Under the pieces are notes generated by a model that was not told where the DNA came from, searched no databases, and saw only the letters and a list, made by a program, of their open reading frames with translations. From Bacteroidota bacterium (lineage in GTDB: Bacteria; Bacteroidota; Bacteroidia; Bacteroidales; FEN-979), in assembly GCA_026391835.1 (NCBI GenBank), contig JAPLDF010000030.1, positions 30,360-94,359 of the forward strand: a stretch of DNA of 64,000 bases. The letters run 5' to 3'. Both the position numbers and the translations under genes were made by a program. Numbering within the stretch: the stretch's first letter is position 1; each line of letters begins with the position of its first letter. Below are positions 33,968 through 41,171 of this stretch, in pieces.

Positions 33968-36217
33968 ATGAAAACAAGAAAACTATGGTTCGGCTTCATC
34001 GCCGTAATGACAATATCCTTCTCCGTCCTGATATATTATGGCAGGGAGATCTATAAACAGGCTCCGCCAATTCCTTCGGAGGTTGTCACCACAGACGGAA
34101 CGGTATTATTTTCAGGGCAGGATGTTAAAGACGGCCAGAATATCTGGCAGTCTATCGGGGGGCAGGAGGTGGGTACGGTATGGGGACACGGTTCATATGT
34201 TGCACCCGACTGGTCGGCCGACTGGTTGCACCGCGAATCGGTGTATATACTGGATTACCTTGCCGATACCTCGTATCACAAGGCATACGCCGATGTAACA
34301 GCTGAGCAGAAAGCCATGCTGAAGATCAGGTTGCAGCATGAACTTCGCACCAATACCTACGATGCCGCTACCGGGAAAATAGTAATTTCTCCATTGCGTG
34401 CACGGGCCATCAAAGCTGTGGGTGAACATTATACCAGCCTCTTCATGGCCGATCCCAAACTTGAAAAATTGCGCGATGCCTATGCAATACCACCCAATAC
34501 AATCAAGGACCAGGGACGGATGAACCAGATGAACGCCTTCTTTTTCTGGATCTCGTGGACGTGTGTCACAGACCGCCCCGGGAGCGAAATATCCTACACC
34601 AACAACTGGCCTTCGGAAGAACTGGTCGACAACAAGCCGACGAGTTCCCTGATCCTCTGGACCGGTTTCAGTGTCATCATGCTCATCGCCGGTATCGGCC
34701 TCATGGGCTGGTACTATGCTTCACGGAAGGAGGAAGGGCTTTTGGAAAGTGAGATCCCCAACAAGGACCCATTGTTGGGAGGTATTTTCACACCTTCCAT
34801 GAAGGCCACCCTGAAATATTTCTGGGTGGTAACTGCACTGATCCTTGTCCAGATACTTATGGGGGTGATCACAGCACATTATGGTGTTGAGGGACAGGCT
34901 TTTTACGGTTTGCCGCTTTCCGGAATCCTGCCCTATTCCATCTCCCGCACCTGGCACATCCAGCTGGCCATCTTCTGGATAGCAACCTCATGGCTCGCTA
35001 CGGGTTTATATCTTGCCCCGGCAGTATCCGGGAAAGAGCCAAGATTCCAGGCATTGGGCGTGAATTTTCTTTTTATTGCCTTGCTGGTGATCGTTGTTGG
35101 CTCGCTCATCGGCCAATGGTTTGGCGTCATGCAGCGTTTGGGACTGGTCACCAACTTCTGGTTCGGGCACCAGGGTTATGAATATGTTGACCTTGGCCGG
35201 TTCTGGCAGCTGTTCCTTTTTGTCGGTCTGGTCATCTGGCTGGTTTTAATGGCCCGCGGACTCATGCCTGCCCTCAGGGCCAAATCGGAAAACAAATCAC
35301 TGCTGACCATGTTCCTGATATCAACCATCGCCATCGCTGCATTTTATGGTGCCGGCCTGATGTGGGGCCGCCAGACGAATCTTGCCGTAGCAGAATACTG
35401 GCGCTGGTGGGTGGTTCACCTCTGGGTGGAGGGTTTTTTTGAAGTCTTTGCCACCGTGGCCATTGCCTTTCTCTTCGTACGCCTTGGACTGGTCCGCATT
35501 TCCACTGCCACGGCCGGTGTGCTTATTTCTACCATCGTGTTCCTTTCGGGAGGGATCCTGGGAACATTCCACCATCTCTATTTCACCGGGACACCCACGG
35601 CGGTTCTCGCACTGGGGGCGACCTTCAGTGCCCTCGAAGTGGTTCCGCTGGTGCTGATGGGTTTTGAAGGCTACGGGAATTATAAAATTTCCCAAAGCAG
35701 GAACTGGATTGCCGGGTATAAATGGCCGATTTACTTCTTCCTTTCGGTAGCCTTCTGGAACCTGGTCGGTGCAGGTATTTTTGGATTCCTGATCAACCCG
35801 CCGATCGCTTTGTATTACATGCAGGGCCTGAATACAACTCCTGTTCATGGGCACACCGCGTTGTTTGGCGTTTATGGCATGCTCGGCATCGGGCTCATGC
35901 TGTTTGTGCTGAAAAGTATGGAACCGGAGAAAGTTTGGAACGAAAAATGGGTGAAATTTGCATTCTGGGCCATCAACATCGGGCTGGCACTGATGGTTTT
36001 GATCAGCGTGCTGCCGGTCGGACTGGCCCAGACCTGGGTGAGTGTGAGAACTGGGATGTGGTATGCACGCTCAGCCGAATTCATGCAGGATCCCACAATT
36101 GCCTTCCTGCGTTGGCTCAGGGTAATTGGGGATACCGTGTTTGCCGCAGGAACCCTGGCTTTGGCCTGGTTTATCTTTGGATTGAAAGGCGGATGGTCCG
36201 TCGAAAAAAATAAATAA
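33968..36217 (+). CDS. norB: Quinol-dependent nitric oxide reductase (qNOR)
   Basis: Single-subunit membrane enzyme that reduces two NO to N2O with electrons from quinol. 749 residues, the long qNOR form. An N-terminal helix (about 8-28) is followed by an extracytoplasmic cytochrome-c-like domain without CxxCH (GQDVKDGQNIWQSIGGQEVG, about 50-220), then about 13 membrane helices homologous to NorB. The FeB site residues are seen as His484 and Glu488 (VVHLWVEGFFE) and His535/His536 (GTFHHLYFTG); His627/His629 (PVHGHTALFG) are the conserved haem-ligand region. No norC or norQD partner is present, as expected for qNOR. It is third in an Rrf2-led operon and is preceded by the six-hairpin array, which could affect its expression. 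Confidence 0.97.
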   Translation: MKTRKLWFGFIAVMTISFSVLIYYGREIYKQAPPIPSEVVTTDGTVLFSGQDVKDGQNIWQSIGGQEVGTVWGHGSYVAPDWSADWLHRESVYILDYLADTSYHKAYADVTAEQKAMLKIRLQHELRTNTYDAATGKIVISPLRARAIKAVGEHYTSLFMADPKLEKLRDAYAIPPNTIKDQGRMNQMNAFFFWISWTCVTDRPGSEISYTNNWPSEELVDNKPTSSLILWTGFSVIMLIAGIGLMGWYYASRKEEGLLESEIPNKDPLLGGIFTPSMKATLKYFWVVTALILVQILMGVITAHYGVEGQAFYGLPLSGILPYSISRTWHIQLAIFWIATSWLATGLYLAPAVSGKEPRFQALGVNFLFIALLVIVVGSLIGQWFGVMQRLGLVTNFWFGHQGYEYVDLGRFWQLFLFVGLVIWLVLMARGLMPALRAKSENKSLLTMFLISTIAIAAFYGAGLMWGRQTNLAVAEYWRWWVVHLWVEGFFEVFATVAIAFLFVRLGLVRISTATAGVLISTIVFLSGGILGTFHHLYFTGTPTAVLALGATFSALEVVPLVLMGFEGYGNYKISQSRNWIAGYKWPIYFFLSVAFWNLVGAGIFGFLINPPIALYYMQGLNTTPVHGHTALFGVYGMLGIGLMLFVLKSMEPEKVWNEKWVKFAFWAINIGLALMVLISVLPVGLAQTWVSVRTGMWYARSAEFMQDPTIAFLRWLRVIGDTVFAAGTLALAWFIFGLKGGWSVEKNK

Positions 36218-36223
36218 AAATGA

Positions 36224-36296
36224 AAAATGCAAAGTCAAAAATCAAAACAAGGTATTCCCAACGGGGGTGCAGATTTGAGATTTGACTTTGCATTTT
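36224..36296. repeat. 23-bp imperfect inverted repeat after norB
   Basis: Arms 36224-36246 and 36274-36296, centred on AATGCAAAGTCAAA and its complement, with about two mismatches and a 27-base spacer. It fills the gap between norB and the cupin gene. A+T-rich, unlike the other hairpins of the operon. Confidence 0.65.
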
Positions 36297-36319
36297 GCAC
36301 TTTGAAATAAATTTAAATC

Positions 36320-36649
36320 ATGGAAAAAAGTATCTTCGAACACTCCAACGTGTTCCGGTTTCCCGAAAAGGTGGAATATTCCTCCGAAGGGATCATCAGC
36401 AAACGTGTGATCGATCGTCCGGTTGGAACGGTAACCCTATTCTCCTTTGACCAGGGGCAGCGCCTGAGCACCCATTCCGCTCCCTACGATGCCATGTTGC
36501 AGGTCATTGAAGGGAAAGCCGAAGTTATCATCAATGAAGTTCCGAATATTCTGACCGCCGGAGAAGCCATCATCATGCCGGCGGGGATCCCGCATGCAGT
36601 AAATGCACTGGAAAAGTTTAAGATGGTGCTGACCATGATCAAAGGATAA
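36320..36649 (+). CDS. Cupin-domain protein
   Basis: Small single-domain cupin of 109 residues, a beta-barrel often binding one metal. Cupin motif 1 is seen as STHSAPYDAMLQVIEGKAEVII (two His-like positions partly conserved) and motif 2 as IIMPAGIPHAVNALE with its metal-ligand His. Similar cupins are often found beside Rrf2, DUF438 and NO reductase genes; their role is not defined. It lies 102 bases after norB and 60 before the DUF438 gene on the same strand, so is probably in the same operon. Confidence 0.9.
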   Translation: MEKSIFEHSNVFRFPEKVEYSSEGIISKRVIDRPVGTVTLFSFDQGQRLSTHSAPYDAMLQVIEGKAEVIINEVPNILTAGEAIIMPAGIPHAVNALEKFKMVLTMIKG

Positions 36650-36653
36650 CAAC

Positions 36654-36690
36654 CCCGGGCTTCAGCCTGAACCTCAGGCTTCAGCCTGAG
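36654..36690. repeat. Two-unit hairpin repeat after the cupin gene
   Basis: Unit 2 (36673-36690) is a hairpin with arms CTCAGGCT/AGCCTGAG and a 2-base TC loop. Unit 1 (36654-36672) is a diverged copy sharing GGCTTCAGCCTGA. They occupy most of the 60-base gap. Confidence 0.7.
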
Positions 36691-36709
36691 GATAAAAAAG
36701 AAAACAACC

Positions 36710-37939
36710 ATGAGCGAACTCATAAACAACTCCCAAAGCAGGAAAGAACTGCTGAAGCACATGATCCTTCAGCTCCACGAAGGTGTGGCGCCCGACGCCG
36801 TGCGGGCACGCATGATCGAACTGCTGACAAAAATACCCTACGGCGAGGTCGTGGAGGTGGAACAGGAACTGATCAGCGAAGGGCTTCCCGAGTCGGAAGT
36901 GCTCAGGCTGTGCGACATTCACAGCCAGGCGCTGGAAGGGCATATCGATCTTTCTGGAATGAAAATCGTGGCGCCCGGCCATCCGGTTGATACATTTAAA
37001 AGGGAAAACCGTGAGCTGGAAAAAGTTGTAAAACAACTGCGCGAACTCTTCAGCCGGTCGGAAGCAGAACTTTCAGTACCGGGAAATGAGAAGTACATCA
37101 ATTTAGTAAAAGGACTTTTCAACAATCTGATGGATGTCGACAAGCACTACCGCCGCAAGGAGAACCTGCTATTTCCTTTCCTTGAGAAGTGTGGAATCAC
37201 CGGTCCGCCAAAGGTGATGTGGGGCAAGCACGATGAAACCCGCGACCTGCTCAAAAATGCGATCAATGTGCTGAACATGCCCGGCGAATTTACACCGGAT
37301 ATGATGCAGATGAAAATCGAACTTCACCTGGACCCTGCAGTCAATGCAATTACCGCCATGATCATGAAAGAGGACGAAATTCTTTTTCCCATGGCCCTCG
37401 ATAAACTGACGGAAACAGACTGGTACGAGATTTACAGGCAGACCAATGAAATCGGATACTGCCTCTATGATCCCGCCATCACCTGGAAGCCCCGGGGTGT
37501 GGAGATCGTGGAATCAACCTCGGCAGAGGAGGGAACCATCAGCCTTCCCAGCGGTAAATTTACTTCCGAACAGATCCTGGCGGTGTTAAATGCATTGCCT
37601 GTGGATATTACATTTGTTGACAAGGACGACAAGGTGAAATATTTCTCGCAGGGCAAGGAGCGTGTTTTCGACCGGAACCGGGCGATTCTGGGGCGCGATG
37701 TCAGGATGTGCCATCCGCCTTCAAGTGTTCATGTGGTCGACCAGATCATCCGCGACTTTAAAAGCGGGGCTGCCGACAGCGCTCCTTTCTGGATCCAGAT
37801 GGGGGACAAATTTATCCATATTGAATATTTCGCACTGCGGAATGAAAAGGGAGAATACCTTGGAACGATGGAAGTATCCCAGGATTTGACGGAAAAACGA
37901 AAGATCAGCGGAGACCAGCGTCTCCTCAGTTACCGTTAA
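36710..37939 (+). CDS. DUF438 protein with hemerythrin and PAS domains
   Basis: Cytoplasmic protein of 409 residues. Domain order: an N-terminal DUF438 helical domain (about 10-80, LKHMILQLHEGVAPDAVRARM), a hemerythrin-like four-helix domain (about 95-245) with candidate di-iron ligands in DKHYRRKENLLFPFLE, WGKHDETRD and MIMKEDEILFPMA, and a PAS domain (about 280-400, ALPVDITFVDKDDKVKYFSQG). Hemerythrin-like domains bind O2 or NO at di-iron sites, and DUF438 proteins are often linked to NO and nitrite metabolism. It is therefore likely a gas or redox-responsive accessory of the NO operon; no enzymatic output domain is present. Confidence 0.93.
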   Translation: MSELINNSQSRKELLKHMILQLHEGVAPDAVRARMIELLTKIPYGEVVEVEQELISEGLPESEVLRLCDIHSQALEGHIDLSGMKIVAPGHPVDTFKRENRELEKVVKQLRELFSRSEAELSVPGNEKYINLVKGLFNNLMDVDKHYRRKENLLFPFLEKCGITGPPKVMWGKHDETRDLLKNAINVLNMPGEFTPDMMQMKIELHLDPAVNAITAMIMKEDEILFPMALDKLTETDWYEIYRQTNEIGYCLYDPAITWKPRGVEIVESTSAEEGTISLPSGKFTSEQILAVLNALPVDITFVDKDDKVKYFSQGKERVFDRNRAILGRDVRMCHPPSSVHVVDQIIRDFKSGAADSAPFWIQMGDKFIHIEYFALRNEKGEYLGTMEVSQDLTEKRKISGDQRLLSYR

Positions 37940-38014
37940 AATTTCTATCTGGGCGACTCCCGGAGTCGCCCCACTGATAAAATTTCTATCTGGGCGACTC
38001 CCGGAGTCGCCCCA
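37938..38014. repeat. Two identical 36-bp hairpin units
   Basis: Identical 36-base units at 37938-37973 and 37979-38014, beginning within the DUF438 stop codon. Each holds a hairpin with arms GGGCGACTC/GAGTCGCCC and a CCG loop. Between DUF438 and DUF2249 genes. Confidence 0.9.
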
Positions 38015-38041
38015 ACATCAAAAAATATTAAAAAACACACG

Positions 38042-38302
38042 ATGAACACGCCCGATTGGTTTAACAACGACAATATTAAAATCACCCTGGATGCCAGGCC
38101 ATTGCTGGCCCGGGGCATTCATCCGTTCGAACAGGTACAACAGGAATGTGCAGCATTAAAGCCGGGAGAAATTTTCGAGATCATCACCCCGTTTCCCCCC
38201 ACACCCATGATCGAAAAAATGGCCGCGGCTGGATTTGACTCTTTTTCTGAACCCGGCGAAGACGGGATGTTCCATACCTGTTTTAAAACAGCGAAATGGT
38301 GA
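38042..38302 (+). CDS. DUF2249-domain protein
   Basis: Small cytoplasmic protein of 86 residues in the DUF2249 (SirA/TusA-like) family: ITLDARPLLARGIHPFEQV at the N-terminus, a helix, then LKPGEIFEIITPFPPTPMIEKM and AAGFDSFSEPGEDGMF. The TusA catalytic CPxP is replaced by ARPLLARG, so sulfur transfer is not expected. Family members cluster with hemerythrin/Ric-type and NO-reductase genes and may help repair or deliver metals; this is unproven. Its last codons and stop lie in a 14-bp sequence duplicated at the start of the next gene. Confidence 0.9.
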   Translation: MNTPDWFNNDNIKITLDARPLLARGIHPFEQVQQECAALKPGEIFEIITPFPPTPMIEKMAAAGFDSFSEPGEDGMFHTCFKTAKW

Positions 38303-38319
38303 AATAGCGAAATGGTGAA
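38290..38319. repeat. Tandem duplication AGCGAAATGGTGAA spanning stop and start
   Basis: AGCGAAATGGTGAA occurs at 38290-38303 and 38306-38319. In copy one it supplies the TGA of the DUF2249 gene; in copy two the ATG of the PepSY gene. The two copies read in different frames. Confidence 0.85.
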
Positions 38320-39850
38320 TTTTTTTCGAAAATACCACAAATGGTTTAGCCTTTTCGCCACAATATTCATCTTTTTTTTTGCGGTTTCAGGTATCATCCT
38401 GAATCACCGGGAAATGCTTTCCCAGGTGGATATAAACCGGAAATTGTTGCCCCCGGGCTACAGGTACAACAACTGGAACCTGGCAGCGGTGAAAGGTGCA
38501 GTAAAAGCAGGTGGCGACAGCATCCTGGTTTATGGAAACACCGGGTTATGGCTGACAGACAGTACCTTTAAAACTTTCCACGACCTGAACGCGGGTTTCC
38601 CCGAGGGAATTGACAACAGGAAAATCAACACGCTCTCCTGGTCGCCTGCTTCAGGATTGTATGCAGGCACATTGTTCGGCCTTTACCATTTTCATGGCGG
38701 GGTATGGGTAAAAACAGCACTGCCTGTTGACGTCACCCGAGTGGTAAAAGTGCTGCAGGTTGACGACCGTTTGCTGGTGATGACCCGTTCGAATCTATAT
38801 GTTGCAACCGGCGCTTCCCGGTACCATGATTTTAGCGAAATACCCGTTCCAAAAGGCGAAGACAGCGATGGTAAGGTTGGTCTTTTCAAAACCCTGTGGG
38901 TGATCCACAGCGGCGAAATTTATGGTTTTGCAGGAAAACTGATCGTTGATTGCGTTGGCATTGTATTTATCATTTTATGCATTACGGGGCTGATCTGTTT
39001 CTTTGTGCCTTCCCGGTTGAAAAGGCTGAAAGACAGCATACGCCGTTCCAGGTTGAAGCGGCTCAACCGCACCTCCCTGAAATTGCACAACGTACTTGGC
39101 TCCTGGGCAATTATAATTCTCCTGGTTAATACCACCACAGGGATTTTCCTGAGGCCGCCCCTGCTCATTCCGATTGCCGGTGAGCGGGTTGCAAAACTAA
39201 AATATACAGAACTCGACAATCCCAATCCATGGTTTGACCGGTTCCGCGATCTTTTATACGATAAAGAACAGGGAAGGTACCTGGTTGCGACAAGTGAGGG
39301 TGTTTATTATTCTGATGACAAATTCAGCAGCGATCTCAAGATCTTTCCTGTTCAACCCCCTGTCAGTGTGATGGGGATCAATGTTTTTGAAAAAACAGGC
39401 CCGGGGCATTACCTGGTGGGTTCATTCAGCGGGATCTTTGACTGGGAGCCGGCTACCGGCCGAACCATTGACTGCATCACCAGGACCGGATATGTTGATA
39501 CCGGTCAGGGCGGGCCGCCTTTTGGCAATGTGACCGTGGCCGGCTATATCAGGTGCAGCAATGCTGCAAGCGTCATATTCGATTACGCCCACGGGGCATT
39601 TGCGCTTGAAGGGAAAAATCCGTTTCCGCCTGTTCCGTCATCAGTCATTGCAGCCAGCCCGATGTCATTGTGGAATACCTCCCTTGAAATCCATACCGGC
39701 CGCATCTTCGAACCCATTCTCGGGCCTTTCTACATTCTTGTCGTCCCACTTGTCGGCCTGGCAACCCTCTTTATCCTTGTCAGCGGATTTCTCGCCTGGT
39801 GGCTTGCAAAACGGCGCACAGCCAAACGTCAGGCTATCCTCAATTCTTAG
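38312..39850 (+). CDS. PepSY-associated membrane protein
   Basis: Inner-membrane protein of 512 residues in the PepSY-TM family, related to iron-siderophore reductases and other haem or flavin-linked membrane proteins. The N-terminal helix (about 8-30, FFRKYHKWFSLFATIFIFFFAVSGIIL then NHRE) carries the conserved His-rich start; further helices lie near 212-232, 263-285 (KLHNVLGSWAIIILLVNTTTGIFL) and 480-502. The extracytoplasmic loops (about 40-205 and 290-475) contain repeated beta-strand phrases (VYGNTGLWLTDSTFKTFHDL, GVYYSDDKFSSDL) recalling propeller repeats rather than PepSY modules. It ends the NO operon and may pass electrons across the membrane; the redox role is inferred. Confidence 0.85.
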   Translation: MVNFFRKYHKWFSLFATIFIFFFAVSGIILNHREMLSQVDINRKLLPPGYRYNNWNLAAVKGAVKAGGDSILVYGNTGLWLTDSTFKTFHDLNAGFPEGIDNRKINTLSWSPASGLYAGTLFGLYHFHGGVWVKTALPVDVTRVVKVLQVDDRLLVMTRSNLYVATGASRYHDFSEIPVPKGEDSDGKVGLFKTLWVIHSGEIYGFAGKLIVDCVGIVFIILCITGLICFFVPSRLKRLKDSIRRSRLKRLNRTSLKLHNVLGSWAIIILLVNTTTGIFLRPPLLIPIAGERVAKLKYTELDNPNPWFDRFRDLLYDKEQGRYLVATSEGVYYSDDKFSSDLKIFPVQPPVSVMGINVFEKTGPGHYLVGSFSGIFDWEPATGRTIDCITRTGYVDTGQGGPPFGNVTVAGYIRCSNAASVIFDYAHGAFALEGKNPFPPVPSSVIAASPMSLWNTSLEIHTGRIFEPILGPFYILVVPLVGLATLFILVSGFLAWWLAKRRTAKRQAILNS

Positions 39851-39947
39851 TGGAGCCTGGCGCCTTTGAGTCTTCGTGGCAAAAAAAACTGACAGCGCAT
39901 GTATTGAAATCCTGCAACGGGAAGTAATATCCTTTAAAAAAAAGTAT

Positions 39948-39955
39948 TAATTTTG
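39948..39955 (+). promoter_or_regulatory. -7 element TAATTTTG
   Basis: Exact TAnnTTTG match ending four bases before the ATG at 39960, the same spacing as at 6758-6765. A leaderless transcript is possible. Confidence 0.5.
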
Positions 39956-39959
39956 ATCC

Positions 39960-40691
39960 ATGAAAAATTTCGCGCTGACATTTTTCCTGATGGTCATCTT
40001 CGGGTGTCCCTCTTTCGGCCAGAGTTTTACCCTTGCAGATGATGCCGGTCCCCTTGCCAACGGGGCAGATGTGGTTCAATCCGGGCCATCCGATACCCTG
40101 CAATTGATTACCTGGCTTCATCTTACCAACATAAGCGGTAACACCCTTCGGGTAATGATGAAGAAAGAGGAGATCACCATGCTGCCCGAAACAAGTTCTT
40201 CCATCTGCTGGGCGGGATACTGTTATGGCCCCGAAATGATGGTCTCATCAGAACCCCTGGTCATGCTTCCTGGCGAAACGGTCTCAGGGTGTTTTGGTCA
40301 TTTCGGACCGCACGGGAGCAGGGGCGTCAGCGTGATACGCTGGACCTTTTTTAACGAATCCAGTCCTGCCGACTCTGTCAGCATGACCGCACATTATGCT
40401 ACCTTTCCATTTGCAACGGAAAATATTCCGGCATCACCAATCGTATTCTCGGCCGGTGGTCCCATTCCTGCAAATGACCAACTCATTCTCAATTATACAT
40501 TGCCTCCCGGGAAGCCAGGGAAAATTGAACTTCGCAATACATACGGAAACCTTGTTTCGGCCGGCCAAATGGTCTCCCTGTCGGGAACTGTTACATTTTG
40601 CACAGCACATCTTCCTTCGGCGATCTATTACTCCACCCTGGTGGTTGACGGAAAGCCCGTTTCAACGAAGAAAGTTCCTGTTTGCCACTGA
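39960..40691 (+). CDS. Secreted protein of unknown function, T9SS-like tail
   Basis: Exported protein of 243 residues with a signal peptide (cut near SFGQ, about residue 21). The middle is beta-rich with three cysteines (SICWAGYCYG and VSGCFGHFGP) and could form a small immunoglobulin-like fold. The last 70 residues (ILNYTLPPGKPGKIELRN, GTVTFCTAHLPSAIYYSTLV, KPVSTKKVPV) resemble a type IX sorting domain without the YPNP start motif. Not otherwise recognised. It has its own -7 element. Upstream, at about 39867-39892, CGCCTTTGAGTCTTCGTGGC resembles non-coding debris seen in Bacteroidota. Confidence 0.75.
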   Translation: MKNFALTFFLMVIFGCPSFGQSFTLADDAGPLANGADVVQSGPSDTLQLITWLHLTNISGNTLRVMMKKEEITMLPETSSSICWAGYCYGPEMMVSSEPLVMLPGETVSGCFGHFGPHGSRGVSVIRWTFFNESSPADSVSMTAHYATFPFATENIPASPIVFSAGGPIPANDQLILNYTLPPGKPGKIELRNTYGNLVSAGQMVSLSGTVTFCTAHLPSAIYYSTLVVDGKPVSTKKVPVCH

Positions 40692-40724
40692 GCAATATTG
40701 CAGGAAATGGTTTTTTATCGACCC

Positions 40725-40741
40725 CGCCAGGAACCCTGGCG
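40725..40741. repeat. Hairpin CGCCAGG-AAC-CCTGGCG
   Basis: Perfect 7-bp stem with a 3-base loop between the secreted-protein gene and the DUF2177 gene. No T-run follows. It has the same geometry as the operon hairpins but another sequence. Confidence 0.7.
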
Positions 40742-40769
40742 AGACAAACTGACATTTAATTAAAACAGC

Positions 40770-41171
40770 ATGATATACTATCTGAAACTTTATTTCGCCA
40801 CCCTGGCGGTCTTTTTTGCAGTCGACATGTTCTGGCTGGGAGTGATCTCCCGCACCTTTTATAAAAAACAGCTTGGATTCCTCATGGCCCCGGATATCAA
40901 CTGGTATGCCGCGCTGATATTCTATTTCCTTTTTATTTCCGGGGTTCTTGTTTTTGTGGTAATTCCCGGGTTAAAAGAGAATGCCTTGCCTGTGATGCTT
41001 GTCAAAGCCGCACTGTTCGGGCTGATCACCTATGCAACCTATGACCTTACCAACCTTGCCACGGTGAAGGACTGGCCATTGATCATCACCATTGTTGATC
41101 TCATCTGGGGCATGGTGTTAACGACAACGGTCAGCCTTGCAGGATTTTTTATCGGACGATGGATGGCTTGA
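40770..41171 (+). CDS. DUF2177-family membrane protein
   Basis: Inner-membrane protein of 133 residues with four hydrophobic segments and the family's N-terminal pattern YLKLYFATLAVFFAVDMFWL followed by FYKKQLGFLMA; the central YATYDLTNLATVKDWPL is also typical. Function not established for the family. Its last 13 bases overlap the SNF2 helicase start, so the two are likely translationally linked even though no functional link is evident. Confidence 0.92.
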   Translation: MIYYLKLYFATLAVFFAVDMFWLGVISRTFYKKQLGFLMAPDINWYAALIFYFLFISGVLVFVVIPGLKENALPVMLVKAALFGLITYATYDLTNLATVKDWPLIITIVDLIWGMVLTTTVSLAGFFIGRWMA

